DNA of 64,000 nucleotides from Allium sativum (lineage: Eukaryota; Streptophyta; Magnoliopsida; Asparagales; Amaryllidaceae): assembly GCA_030737875.1 (NCBI GenBank), contig CM060923.1, positions 496,088,453 through 496,152,452 on the forward strand. Direction: 5' to 3'. The position numbers and the translations under genes were made by a program. Below, one piece after another: positions 21,711 to 35,100 of this stretch (position 1 is the first letter of the stretch; every line of letters begins with the position of its first letter). Under the pieces are notes generated by a model, which worked only from the letters and a program-made list of their open reading frames with translations, ran no database searches and was not told the origin of the DNA.

Positions 21711-24700
21711 GCAAAACCAAAACTACTAGCTGCCCGTGTCAAAATAGGGGCACCCAGAGTTTAGGTTAAAACAATAAACTCCAGGTCAGTCATGTGACTG
21801 GTGTGAGAACTAAAACAGTTAATCTTTATTTTTAAAGTTAGGTAAATCAAGGGACCACGCCGTATAACACGGAACGGGTTTCCTCCCAAGAATACCAGTG
21901 CATAAAAAAAACAGCGCAATGCTAAATAAAGAAAAATGAAGCTGTTATAAGACCCAGGCCCCATCACACAATGCAACGCAGCCGAGGATAGGGTTTTTCC
22001 TTATAACAGCCAAAGAATGCTTGATACGTTTAAAACAAATCGTTTGATACTATTATAAGTGCATAGTGTATAAAGCAATTTCAAATCATAAGTATCAATC
22101 ATAGACGGCATAAGCGCCCCATCCCACTATGTCGCCATACTAGGCTCTACAAATAAAACCGCAGAATCACGTATTTGGAAATTGGGTTTCCATCTATGAA
22201 CCGAGGCAAAAGATAGTCCTCAACCGATTCGAGACGCTCTAGCCCGCCCCTCAGGACCCAGACTCAGGTGGGCCCTTGGATCCTCAGGGCCAGTCCACCG
22301 ATGTGGATTAAACTTAAACCCTGGACATGCATTTCCCCGCCCTATGGGGCGTAAACGAGCCAACTAAATGACTCCATCGGTTCGAGAACGACCGATCAAT
22401 CCGAGGCGCCTCGCAACAGCAACAACCACATAAGTCAAACTCGTCAGGGCGTGTAAAACCACTGACGCCACTTCTAGCTAGAAAGAAACGCATGCCCTCC
22501 CTGACGTCCTCTCCCGTTTTTGGTTCATACCGGGTGTGAAACTTGCGAAGTAAACGTTACACAAAGCTACGCCACAAAGGCCGTGCTTTGATCATCACCA
22601 CAAGACTTTGCTTTTCAACAGAAGCCTCGATCAATTGCCACTTAGGCATGCCACACAGGCAATTCACTCCATGCGTTTGATATCCATCAATATATAACCC
22701 CTGAGCTCGTACGTCTCAGAGAAGGGCGTTAAGCAAGAGAATAAATTCTCCGCCGCCAAACAGATATATATTTAATAGAGATCAATCACACGGACTAAAA
22801 TCCAATGTCAGACACACAGTCCATTTACAAGTCCGTTCTGGGTCTGAACGAAACCGGAGGCACCTAGTACCCCGCATATCCATCGATCTCCAAGTACGTC
22901 TGGACGATCACTAACTGTTTCCATCTTCTTGGGTGTACAGCCCAATCAAGATCATCAGTTATCACCCAAACGACGTGAAGACTTCCGGTCTTCGACCACC
23001 GTCTTCATCTTCGACTTATCGTCGTATCAGTTATTCAGAATGGGATAAACCCGGTCTTTCCGAATGACTCGCGTATATTTTATAAAAGTGCTACACAAAC
23101 ACAACATATGCCTCATTCCAATTCATCAGTCACTAACCGTAAATTAATCAAGAGAATAATTCCCCAAATATTAACCCCGAAGGCCGAAACCAACATCAGA
23201 TCAATATCCAGAAAACCATTCTGCTTGGCTAACCGACAGTTAGTTTCTAAATTTCACATTCATAGGGAAAGGTTCCCATTAAATTTATCCAAGATAAATT
23301 CCTTGAATTTATTCTCTAATCTTCTTTTGAATTTCGATTCAACTAGTCGGGATTAACGAAACTTACCGAGGTAATCATTTGTTTTAATTTCCCAATCCCA
23401 ACCTATTCATCCCATGAAGTAAAACTGGTAATACTTCATATCTAACACCACGGTGTTATCGGTAAATTCAATTACCATTTCACGTTCAAATCTAATTAAA
23501 GATTTAACTATCGCCTGAAGCAAAACTGGTGATACTCCATTCTCGACCATTTCAATCTAATTAAAGATTCATTAAAACTCCACTTAGTTTTAATCGTTAA
23601 CTGGGTTAAAGAATCAGTGTCATTTAAAACACGGTTCACGATAAACCCAAAGTCACATTCCTTAATTATCGGGTTAAAGAACGAGTGTTATTTAAAACAC
23701 TGTTCACGATAAACCCAAAAATCAATATCAATTCAATTCCAATTAAATATTATTTAATTGGTACACTTCATTAAATCTAAATAAAAAGATTTAATCATTT
23801 CTCAACTGGGTTCAAGAACAGTGTTAGTGAAGACACCATTCACGACAAACCCCAAATCACATTCGATATTCAATACAAGGCTCTGAATAGAAAATATATC
23901 GGCTTATATTCAATATCAAATTCCACGACTAACAAATGTCGTATTGGAAATAACGATATAAACATATCTTTCAAATTTCCATAACAACACCTGTATAATC
24001 ACGAATTCCAACATCGAAATATTCCGAAGACAATTTCGATTCAAATCCACTCCAATGCAATCATTGGAAATTCTGGTTATTTTCAAAAACCTTTTTCAAA
24101 TTCAATTTATTTATTTAAAAATAAATAGAATTATATTTCTAGTTCAAAACTAGTTCATTTCGATAAAAATCTATTTTTATCTTTTCAAATATGGAGTTTT
24201 GCATCCCAATTCTTTCTAAATCATTTCTTATGATTTTACACAAATTATTACTATTTTTAATAATTTTATCAAGGCCCGTACAGTCGATTTCCATCAATGG
24301 CCATCGAACTGCACTTACAGCGACCTTTTTCAAATTTGATTTGGACGTATCTCCAAATCCAACCGTTAGATTTCAAATTTCTAATATTCGTTAGAAAGCT
24401 CTTTTCGATACGAACCCAACGGTTCCGGTTTTAGGAGAATCCGACGGTCGGATCTCCCGTAATGCCCGTTTGAAATAAATGGTCGAAATTCCCGAACTGC
24501 CGCGGCGCGGCGCGTTCTATTCAGGCCATTATATTATATATATAATATATATAATATATACTTCGTCGATTTCTGTTTAAAACGAATTATATAAATAGTT
24601 TTAAATTCGTTTCAAAAGCAATTTCAACTTCCATTTCAATTCAAATCAAAATTGAATTCCTCTTTATAAATTCATTTTAAAATTCATTTCTATTCAATTC

Positions 24701-24800
24701 AAATTTCAATTCAATTTGGATTCATTTCAATTTGCTTTCAATTCAATTTGGATTCATTTCAATTCGCTTTCAATTCAATTTGAATTCGTTTTCAATTCAA

Positions 24801-25347
24801 TTCATTTCGAAATCGTTATATATTCAATTCATTTCGAAATCGTTATATATTCAATTCATTTCGAAATCGTTATATATTCAATTCATTTCGAAATCGTTAT
24901 ATATTCAATTCATTTCGAAATCGTTATATATTCAATTCATTTCGAAATCGTTATATATTCAATTCATTTCGAAATCGTTATATATTCAATTCATTTCGAA
25001 ATCGTTGTATATTCAATTCATTTCGAAATCGTTCTATATTCAATTCATTTCGAAATCGTTGTATATTCAATTCATTTCGAAATCGTTGTATATTCAATTC
25101 ATTTCGAAATCGTTCTATATTCAATTCATTTCGAAATCGTTGTATATTCAATTCATTTCGAAATCGTTATATATTCAATTCATTTCGAAATCGTTATATA
25201 TTCAATTCATTTCGAAATCGTTCTATATTCAATTCATTTCGAAATCGTTCTATATTCAATCATTTCGAAATCGTTATATATTCAATTCATTTCGAAATCG
25301 TTATATATTCAATTCATTTCGAAATCGTTATATATTCAATTCATTTC
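24801..25347. repeat. 27-bp minisatellite, 20 copies
   Basis: The unit is TTCATTTCGAAATCGTTATA followed by TATTCAA. The TTCGAA core is palindromic. One unit lacks a base (near 25258). Because 27 is a multiple of three, long spurious frames run through it. The matching array in the other LTR has 13 copies. Confidence 0.95.
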
Positions 25348-25453
25348 AAAATGGATAAAATCGATATAAATATCGTTTACGTTAAAATGGCGTCAATCTA
25401 ATCAACACGGCTTCATAAATTTCTATTTCAAATATTTCTTTTTCAAAATAGTT

Positions 25454-25728
25454 GTTATTATCAAAATATTTCGTTCAACACATGACCAATCTCAAAGGAT
25501 GAGTACTGTCAACACATGAACCGTTATTTTATATTGATAAAGATGTAAATTTTATTATCAAAATATTTCGTTCAACACATGACCAATCTCAATGGATGAG
25601 TACTGTCAACACATGAACTTTTATTTTATATTGATAAAGATGTAAATTTTATTATCAAAATACTTCGTTCAACACATGACCAATCTCAATGGATGAGTAC
25701 TGTCAACACATGAACTTTTATTTTATAA
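25454..25728. repeat. About 97-bp unit, three copies
   Basis: Each copy starts TTATTATCAAAATA.TTCGTTC, contains AACACATGACCAATCTCAA and GAGTACTGTCAACACATGAA, and ends in TTGATAAAGATGTAAATTT. It is triplicated in both A1 LTRs and single in A2 (51288-51365). Confidence 0.9.
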
Positions 25729-26590
25729 TATTCTTTATTTTCTAAATTGGAATGAGGCCCAATCAATCACCATATAATGTTAATTATATGGATTTTCATA
25801 CAACACATGTATATAATAGCATTGAAAAATAATCAACCATCAACCAAAGTGCACTACACTGTATAAGCATCAAATATAGACATTTAACGCTTATAGCAGC
25901 TTGTCAATCAATCGATCGACATATTTAATCAATCAGGATGAGTGAACTTCAAGTTTCATCCCAACACCCGTGTGGGGTTTCAAATAATCAACCAAATATT
26001 TTATTCGTGCAGTTGGGCGATGTGTAAAATTTATCGTCCCAATCAATGTCCTTCAAATAGGTGTACATAAACAAACCGTCTGGTTTGTAAATGAATATTT
26101 ATTTATTCACATTCACGTTAAAAATTATATTTTTAACGATAAAACATTTTATTCCAACATATGAATTTCTATTAAGTTCATTCTTTAAATAAAATGATAT
26201 TTTTATTTTTCTAACACATTTTAGAAAATTTCGGCGGCATAACGGCACGATACTAGAAACGGGACGAGGCCTAGCCTTATCCCCGGTCTAGTGAAGGCCC
26301 ACGCCATTCACACATCAATCAAATCAATTTATTTCACCCAACAATTCAATTTCAAATCACATCATATAACTAATCTATGTAACCAAACAAACAAGTCCAT
26401 GGTCTGTGGACGATTGTGTCGGGTGCTACTGAGCACCGTCTGCATCCTAGTATATATATATATAACTAGAAAAATAAATTGAAAGGTGAGAAATTCTCAC
26501 ATATAGCTATCCAATCATCTTGACTCTTCTTTGATAGAAATCTTCAACGTTCTCGCCTTCTGGTTACCTTCGTTGCCCGCTTTCACTACC

Positions 26591-26886
26591 TATGTAAAAA
26601 TCGAATTTTTATTTCGAAGTTCAATATATAAAAATCATATTTTTGTTTCGAAGTTCAATATATAAAAATCATATTTTTATTTCGAAGTTCAATATATAAA
26701 AATCATATTTTTATTTCGAAGTTCAATATATAAAAATCATATTTTTATTTCGAAGTTCAATATATAAAAATCATATTTTTATTTCGAAGTTCAATATATA
26801 AAAATCATATTTTTATTTCGAAGTTCAATATATAAAAATCATATTTTTATTTCGAAGTTCAATATATAAAAATCATATTTTTATTA
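26591..26886. repeat. 34-bp minisatellite, 8 copies
   Basis: The unit is ATATAAAAATCATATTTTTA then TTTCGAAGTTCA. It contains near-palindrome ATAAAAATCATATTTTTAT. Seven copies are present in the other A1 LTR (34325-34585). Confidence 0.92.
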
Positions 26887-27047
26887 GTTTAAAAATCGAA
26901 TCTTTTATAGTTTAACAATCAAAACTTTTATAGTTTAAAAATCGAAACTTTTATAGTTTAAAAATCGAAACTTTTCCTATTCAACTTATCTATTCTACTT
27001 ATCACATTTATATATTCAAATATATAAAGTTATTAAAAAAAAACTTA

Positions 27048-27385
27048 CATTTATCTCGGCAGGAAGGGGTTCAACATCGTTTCTGGATCAGGGGGGGGGG
27101 TCGCTTCAGATCAGCAGCGCGGAAGGGGGGGGGCCCACGGTAGCGACTGGCGGCTTCAGCTAGGGTTTCGGTACTGGGTTGGGCTGAGCGAATCTGGCGC
27201 GAGCGTGGTCTCGAGATGGTGAAGGAGAGACGGGGAAGCAGAGGAAGGGGATGGTGGCGGTTGCGACGGAGGAGGGTGGGCCCGGCGGCGTCGGGGCTGT
27301 GGTGGCGCGATTCGTCATCGAGTTTTTTTTTCTTTTTCTTTTTAAAAAGTTAATTGAAATTATCGGGGGGGGGGGCCTGGTAGTT
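27048..27385 (-). other. GC-rich leader of A1 LTR
   Basis: A sharp GC island in AT-rich DNA. On the sense (minus) strand it is C/T-rich, contains AAACCCTAGC and has C-runs near 27092-27101, 27124-27133 and 27366-27375. It lies between a TATA-like tract and the donor-like GTAAGT, so it is probably the 5' leader of the LTR transcript. No conserved ORF. Confidence 0.6.
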
Positions 27386-27394
27386 AAGGGGAGA

Positions 27395-27412
27395 AAAATA
27401 TATATATATTTT
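27395..27412 (-). promoter_or_regulatory. TATA-like tract of A1 LTR
   Basis: The minus strand reads AAATATATATATATTTTTC about 30 bases before the first C-run of the leader. Equivalent TATATAA at 53535-53541 in A2 and a TA-rich tract at about 4615-4630. Confidence 0.45.
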
Positions 27413-28290
27413 TTATTTAATTAAAAAGTTGACTTTCACATACGACCTCTAAACGAGGTCCACCGCCTGTCGCCCATAGCGTTTCACCCCCATTCCGAAC
27501 CCAATGGGATATGTATCGCACTCTGATCTGATCGTTTCGATCAGTTTCCGTTGAATTTTCATTTAAATCACTATATTGAATTTTAAACGTACATTTCAAA
27601 TTACCGGGGTCACATACTAACTAGAAAAATTCCCGAAAAATATTTTCTAGCTTCGTATTGACGATACGGTCCTAACAAAACTAGTTTCGTCGAATTCTGA
27701 GGCCGTTGGAAAAATGGCCATTTTCCAGTCGATTAAAATCAACTGAAACTGGTCAAACGCGTTTTCCTATGCCACGCTCACATATTGATTCGAAAAATTA
27801 TGAAATTTGAAACCTAGCAATAATTTGACACTGCGGATCCAACAAAACTGGTTTCGTCGAAATCCGAGGTCGTTTGCAAAATGGCTATTTTTAAGGGCCT
27901 GAATTCCATAGCGACTATTCAGAATTTTCAACTGGACATATCTTTTGACCCCCGCTATGAAAATTTGATTATTCGGATTCGTTGGAAAGATATTATCAAT
28001 TAGATCCCATTATTTTTGGTTTCACTAAAATCCGGATTGTTTTGCACCCGGTACATTCAATTGAAGTTTGAAATCGAATTATCGAACTACCGCGCCATTT
28101 TCAATTCTATTATAATTATATATAAATATTTATATTCTAACGACAACGCGTATAAATATATACGTTCTATTTATATTCAAAATAAATTTCTCGTCGATAT
28201 TATTTAAAATAATTCATTTTAAATAATCAAAATTCGCTAAAATTGCCAAAATAAAAATTTTAAACTGGCCCAGATTTTCGGGTTATTACA

Positions 28291-28303
28291 ATCTCCCCCA
28301 CTT
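28291..28303 (-). other. Polypurine tract, element A1
   Basis: The minus strand reads AAGTGGGGGAGAT and directly abuts the 3' LTR start TGTAATAACCC. Confidence 0.9.
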
Positions 28304-29332
28304 AAAACTTTTCGTCCCCGAAAAGGAACAAAGTCGAAAGTGGTTTGATTATTCAACTCTACGCTCGATCTGGCTTCCATTCTCCAACTCTTTAGTTTCT
28401 GAGAATTTTCAAAATTTCAAAAATTTGGCTAACACCCTAAATTTTCGAAAAATTTCGCCATAACCTCCCCTGCACCGGGAGCATCGGGGAATTTCAAATA
28501 GCTTCCCCGGTCCTTCAGATCTCAAAAAGAAAAAGAAAAAGCCAAGCGGCTAGCCAATAGGCTCACAAAATCATCATCACCCAAACAAAACAGTGAATTA
28601 TGTAGTAAACATGTACCTATTTGTCGGGCAAACAAATTTTATTCTTCGGCTCTAGCCTCCTTGCTATGACCTGTTCAATGATATACATGTATATGCAAGC
28701 AGATGCGACCAATTTTCAACACAATTCAATATTTGACTCAAATGAACTAAATGGTTCAAATTTTAATTATTCAAACAATAATCAAACAATACAACCATCA
28801 ATCAATTAGTCGATTAGTTTTTCAAATGCATAGCTTTGATATATATACAGAAAATCATGTTTTTGATGCCAATTCACAACAATGTGTTCTAGCTACATAT
28901 ATACGTTTTGGTTCTCACACCAGTCTAATGGAAATATATAGATATCACACCTTCGAAACACGAACATAAATACTGATGATGTCATGACAATCATCAGTAC
29001 CATCTTCGGGCGACTAGAGTGTGATGCTATATCTATCCAATATATTAAAATTTCGAATACACGCGGATCAGACGTATACGCAAAATCTATATATACTGGA
29101 TTGTCCACATCAATATAAATAGATAATCAAATACGAATAATTGATTTAAATTTCCAAAACAAAATTTGTTTTCACTTTTATTTATCAAAAACACTACTCT
29201 TCACACTCGTTCTAGGATACTACTGATCCCATCTCTAACGAGTCATTCTCATTGGATATTACTAATCCAATATCTGATGAATTCTTTCGTATGGTTCTAA
29301 TGTGCCTTGTTCTCTGAGCTTTGTAAACCAAA

Positions 29333-29344
29333 GCTCTGATACCA
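29333..29344 (-). other. Primer-binding site, A1 second copy
   Basis: TGGTATCAGAGC on the minus strand, two bases from the LTR boundary at 29347. Confidence 0.9.
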
Positions 29345-32300
29345 ACTGTGACGGCAAGGAATTTCGCTCGGTCCGAACCAGTCGCTAAACCGATCCAGGC
29401 CGTTCGAAACGCCCTATCGTTGAGAACATGACAAAATAGAACGCATACAGAAGAACATCTCATTGTATATTACAACAATGCATCAGATTACAAGAATATA
29501 CAGAGTATAATCAAATAAATATTACACAGAAATATCAGAGATTTAAATTACATTTAAATAAATTGCAGCGGAAAATAATACAATACACAACTAGAAGAAG
29601 ATATACGGATACAAAGCTTTCCGGATATCGTTCCAGCTGTAAACCAGGATCCTGTGAATATAAATCTGCAAAACCAAAACTACTAGCTGCCCGTGTCAAA
29701 ATAGGGGCACCCAGAGTTTAGGTTAAAACAATAAACTCCAGGTCAGTCATGTGACTGGTGTGAGAACTAAAACAGTTAATCTTTATTTTTAAAGTTAGGT
29801 AAATCAAGGGACCACGCCGTATAACACGGAACGGGTTTCCTCCCAAGAATACCAGTGCATAAAACAAACAGCGCAATGCTAAATAAAGAAAAATGAAGCT
29901 GTTATAAGACCCAGGTCCCATCACACAATGCAACGCAGCCGAGGATAGGGTTTTTCCTTATAACAGCTAAAGAATGCTTGATACGTTTAAAACAAATCGT
30001 TTGATACTATTATAAGTGCATAGTGTATAAAGCAATTTCAAATCATAAGTATCAATCATAGACGGCATAAGCGCCCCATCCCACTATGTCGCCATACTAG
30101 GCTCTACAAATAAAACCGCAGAATCACGTATTTGGAAATTGGGTTTCCATCTATGAACCGAGGCAAAAGATAGTCCTCAACCGATTCGAGACGCTCTAGC
30201 CCGCCCCTCAGGACCCAGACTCAGGTGGGCCCTTGGATCCTCAGGGCCAGTCCACCGATGTGGATTAAACTTAAACCCTGGACATGCATTTCCCCGCCCT
30301 ATGGGGCGTAAACGAGCCAACTAAATGACTCCATCGGTTCGAGAACGACCGATCAATCCGAGGCGCCTCGCAACAGCAACAACCACATAAGTCAAACTCG
30401 TCAGGGCGTGTAAAACCACTGACGCCACTTCTAGCTAGAAAGAAACGCATGCCCTCCCTGACGTCCTCTCCCGTTTTTGGTTCATACCGGGTGTGAAACT
30501 TGCGAAGTAAACGTTACACAAAGCTACGCCACAAAGGCCGTGCTTTGATCATCACCACAAGACTTTGCTTTTCAACAGAAGCCTCGATCAATTGCCACTT
30601 AGGCATGCCACACAGGCAATTCACTCCATGCGTTTGATATCCATCAATATATAACCCCTGAGCTCGTACGTCTCAGAGAAGGGCGTTAAGCAAGAGAATA
30701 AATTCTCCGCCGCCAAACAGATATATATTTAATAGAGATCAATCACACGGACTAAAATCCAATGTCAGACACACAGTCCATTTACAAGTCCGTTCTGGGT
30801 CTGAACGAAACCGGAGGCACCTAGTACCCCGCATATCCATCGATCTCCAAGTACGTCTGGACGATCACTAACTGTTTCCATCTTCTTGGGTGTACAGCCC
30901 AATCAAGATCATCAGTTATCACCCAAACGACGTGAAGACTTCCGGTCTTCGACCACCGTCTTCATCTTCGACTTATCGTCGTATCAGTTATTCAGAATGG
31001 GATAAACCCGGTCTTTCCGAATGACTCGCGTATATTTTATAAAAGTGCTACACAAACACAACATACGCCTCATTCCAATTCATCAGTCACTAACCGTAAA
31101 TTAATCAAGAGAATAATTCCCCAAATATTAACCCCGAAGGCCGAAACCAACATCAGATCAATATCCAGAAAACCATTCTGCTTGGCTAACCGACAGTTAG
31201 TTTCTAAATTTCACATTCATAGGGAAAGGTTCCCATTAAATTTATCCAAGATAAATTCCTTGAATTTATTCTCTAATCTTCTTTTGAATTTCGATTCAAC
31301 TAGTCGGGATTAACGAAACTTACCGAGGTAATCATTTGTTTTAATTTCCCAATCCCAACCTATTCATCCCATGAAGTAAAACTGGTAATACTTCATATCT
31401 AACACCACGGTGTTATCGGTAAATTCAATTACCATTTCACGTTCAAATCTAATTAAAGATTTAACTATCGCCTGGAGCAAAACTGGTGATACTCCATTCT
31501 CGACCATTTCAATCTAATTAAAGATTCATTAAAACTCCACTTAGTTTTAATCGTTAACTGGGTTAAAGAATCAGTGTCATTTAAAACACGGTTCACGATA
31601 AACCCAAAGTCACATTCCTTAATTATCGGGTTAAAGAACGAGTGTTATTTAAAACACTGTTCACGATAAACCCAAAAATCAATATCAATTCAATTCCAAT
31701 TAAATATTATTTAATTGGTACACTTCATTAAATCTAAATAAAAAGATTTAATCATTTCTCAACTGGGTTCAAGAACAGTGTTAGTGAAGACACCATTCAC
31801 GACAAACCCCAAATCACATTCGATATTCAATACAAGGCTCTGAATAGAAAATATATCGGCTTATATTCAATATCAAATTCCACGACTAACAAATGTCGTA
31901 TTGGAAATAACGATATAAATATATCTTTCAAATTTCCATAACAACACCTGTATAATCACGAATTCCAACATCGAAATATTCCGAAGACAATTTCGATTCA
32001 AATCCACTCCAATGCAATCATTGGAAATTCTGGTTATTTTCAAAAACCTTTTTCAAATTCAATTTATTTATTTAAAAATAAATAGAATTATATTTCTAGT
32101 TCAAAACTAGTTCATTTCGACAAAAATCTATTTTTATCTTTTCAAATATGGAGTTTTTCATCCCAATTCTTTCTAAATCATTTCTTATGATTTTACACAA
32201 ATTATTACTATTTTTAATAATTTTATCAAGGCCCGTACAGTCGATTTCCATCAATGGCCATCGAACTGCACTTACAGCGACCTTTTTCAAATTTGATTTG

Positions 32301-32725
32301 GACGTATCTCCAAATCCAACCGTTAGATTTCAAATTTCTAATATTCGTTAGAAAGCTCTTTTCGATACGAACCCAACGGTTCCGGTTTTAGGAGAATCCG
32401 ACGGTCGGATCTCCCGTAATGTCCGTTTGAAATAAATGGTCGAAATTCTCGAACTGCCGAGGCGCGGCGCGTTCTATTCAGGCCATTATATTATATATAT
32501 AATATATATAATATATACTTCGTCGATTTCTGTTTAAAACGAATTATATAAATAGTTTTAAATTCGTTTCAAAAGCAATTTCAACTTCCATTTCAATTCA
32601 AATCAAAATTGAATTCCTCTTTATAAATTCATTTTAAAATTCATTTCTATTCAATTTAAATTTCAATTCAATTTGGATTCATTTCAATTCGCTTTCAATT
32701 CAATTTGAATTCGTTTTCAATTCAA

Positions 32726-33084
32726 TTCATTTCGAAATCGTTATATATTCAATTCATTTCGAAATCGTTATATATTCAATTCATTTCGAAATCGTTATAT
32801 ATTCAATTCATTTCGAAATCGTTGTATATTCAATTCATTTCGAAATCGTTATATATTCAATTCATTTCGAAATCGTTGTATATTCAATTCATTTCGAAAT
32901 CGTTGTATATTCAATTCATTTCGAAATCGTTATATATTCAATTCATTTCAAAATCGTTATATATTCAATTCATTTCGAAATCGTTATATATTCAATTCAT
33001 TTCGAAATCGTTATATATTCAATTCATTTCGAAATCGTTATATATTCAATTCATTTCGAAATCGTTATATATTCAATTCATTTC
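32726..33084. repeat. 27-bp minisatellite, 13 copies
   Basis: Same unit as 24801-25347, with one variant carrying TTCAAAATCG. Thirteen full copies. Confidence 0.95.
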
Positions 33085-33190
33085 AAAATGGATAAAATCG
33101 ATATAAATATCGTTTATGTCAAAATGGCGTCAATCTAATCAACACGGCTTCATAAATTTCTATTTCAAATATTTCTTTTTCAAAATAGTT

Positions 33191-33465
33191 GTTATTATCA
33201 AAATATTTCGTTCAACACATGACCAATCTCAAAGGATGAGTACTGTCAACACATGAACCGTTATTTTATATTGATAAAGATGTAAATTTTATTATCAAAA
33301 TATTTCGTTCAACACATGACCAATCTCAATGGATGAGTACTGTCAACACATGAACTTTTATTTTATATTGATAAAGATGTAAATTTTATTATCAAAATAC
33401 TTCGTTCAACACATGACCAATCTCAATGGATGAGTACTGTCAACACATGAACTTTTATTTTATAA
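33191..33465. repeat. About 97-bp unit, three copies
   Basis: Counterpart of 25454-25728, including the same single-base differences between units. The triplication therefore predates the insertion. Confidence 0.9.
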
Positions 33466-34324
33466 TATTCTTTATTTTCTAAATTGGAATGAGGCCCAAT
33501 CAATCACCATATAATGTTAATTATATGGATTTTCATACAACACATGTATATAATAGCATTGAAAAATAATCAACCATCAACCAAAGTGCACTACACTGTA
33601 TAAGCATCAAATATAGACATTTAACGCTTATAGCAGCTTGTCAATCAATCGATCGACATATTTAATCAATCAGGATGAGTGAACTTCAAGTTTCATCCCA
33701 ACACCCGTGTGGGGTTTCAAATAATCAACCAAATATTTTATTCGTGCAGTTGGGCGATGTGTAAAATTTATCGTCCCAATCAATGTCCTTCAAATAGGTG
33801 TACATAAACAAACCGTCTGGTTTGTAAATGAATATTTATTTATTCACATTCACGTTAAAAATTATATTTTTAACTATAAAACATTTTATTCCAACATATG
33901 AATTTCTATTAAGTTCATTCTTTAAATAAAATGATATTTTTATTTTTCTAACACATTTTAGAAAATTTCGGCGGCATAACGGCACGATACTAGAAACGGG
34001 ACGAGGCCTAGCCTTATCCCCGGTCTAGTGAAGGCCCACGCCATTCACACATCAATCAAATCAATTTATTTCACCCAACAATTCAATTTCAAATCACATC
34101 ATATAACTAATCTATGCAACCAAACAAACAAGTCCATGGTCTGTGGACGATTGTGTCGGGTGCTACTAAGCACCGTCTGCATCCTAGTATATATATATAA
34201 CTAGAAAAATAAATTGAAAGGTGAGAAATTCTCACATATAGCTATCCAATCATCTTGACTCTTCTTTGATAGAAATCTTCAACGTTCTCGCCTTCTGGTT
34301 ACCTTCGTTGCCCGTTTTCACTAC

Positions 34325-34585
34325 CTATGTAAAAATCGAATTTTTATTTCGAAGTTCAATATATAAAAATCATATTTTTATTTCGAAGTTCAATATATAA
34401 AAATCATATTTTTATTTCGAAGTTCAATATATAAAAATCATATTTTTATTTCGAAGTTCAATATATAAAAATCATATTTTTATTTCGAAGTTCAATATAT
34501 AAAAATCATATTTTTATTTCGAAGTTCAATATATAAAAATCATATTTTTATTTCGAAGTTCAATATATAAAAATCATATTTTTAT
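34325..34585. repeat. 34-bp minisatellite, 7 copies
   Basis: Counterpart of 26591-26886 with one copy fewer. Confidence 0.9.
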
Positions 34586-34749
34586 TAGTTTAAAAATCGA
34601 ATCTTTTATAGTTTAACAATCGAAACTTTTATAGTTTAAAAATCGAAACTTTTATAGTTTAAAAATCGAAACTTTTCCTATTCAACTTATCTATTCTACT
34701 TATCACATTTATATATACAAATATATAAAGTTATTAAAAAAAAAACTTA

Positions 34750-35100
34750 CATTTATCTCGGCAGGAAGGGGTTCAACATCGTTTCTGGATCAGGGGGGGG
34801 GGGGGGGGTCGCTTCAGATCAGCAGCGCGGAAGGGGGGGGGGCCACGGTAGCGACTGGCGGCTTCAGCTAGGGTTTCGGTACTGGGTTGGGCTGAGCGAA
34901 TCTGGCGCGAGCGTGGTCTCGAGATGGTGAAGGAGAGACGGGGAAGCAGAGGAAGGGGATGGTGGCGGTTGCGACGGAGGAGGGTGGGCCCGGCGGCGTC
35001 GGGGCTGTGGTGGCGCGATTCGTCATCGAGTTTTTTTTTTCTTTTTCTTTTTAAAAAGTTAATTGAAATTATCGGGGGGGGGGGGGCCTGGTAGTTAAGG
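34750..35100 (-). other. GC-rich leader of A1 right LTR
   Basis: Matches 27048-27385. Its G-runs on the plus strand (about 34794-34809, 34833-34842, 35074-35085) are longer than in the sister LTR. Confidence 0.6.

Larger units (their letters stand above)
21390..28290 (-). mobile_element. A1 left LTR, 6901 bp
   Basis: On the minus strand it starts TGTAATAACCCGAAAATC (28290) and ends GCCGTCACA (21390). Order from the 5' end: U3 of about 0.9 kb, TATA-like tract, GC-rich leader with C-runs (27048-27385), donor-like GTAAGT (27048), AT-rich field with minisatellites (26591-26886, 25454-25728, 24801-25347), CG box, palindrome, H hairpins (23580-23855), then a conserved 3' part with the GCAG acceptor-like site at 21709. 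No coding frame is shared with the other LTRs beyond chance. Confidence 0.92.
28291..29346 (-). mobile_element. A1 internal region, complete, 1056 bp, non-coding
   Basis: The whole body between the two LTRs. From the polypurine side it has TTTTCGGGGACGAAAAG, a hairpin at 28485-28509 (arms CGGGGAA and TTCCCCG), an A/G-rich piece, AT-rich DNA and the primer-binding site at 29333-29344. No frame over about 60 codons has any protein character. The GGGGACGAAA next to the purine tract is the mark that also ends element B, so the family seems derived from a Tekay-like gypsy element that lost gag and pol. Confidence 0.9.

Noticed and set aside
24716..25369. Open frames of 217 and 208 codons with a nine-residue repeat
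   Set aside because: They exist only because the 27-bp minisatellite period is a multiple of three; two frames are open at once and a one-base loss shifts them. No protein character.
32705..33106. 133-codon repeat frame
   Set aside because: Same cause as above, in the sister LTR.
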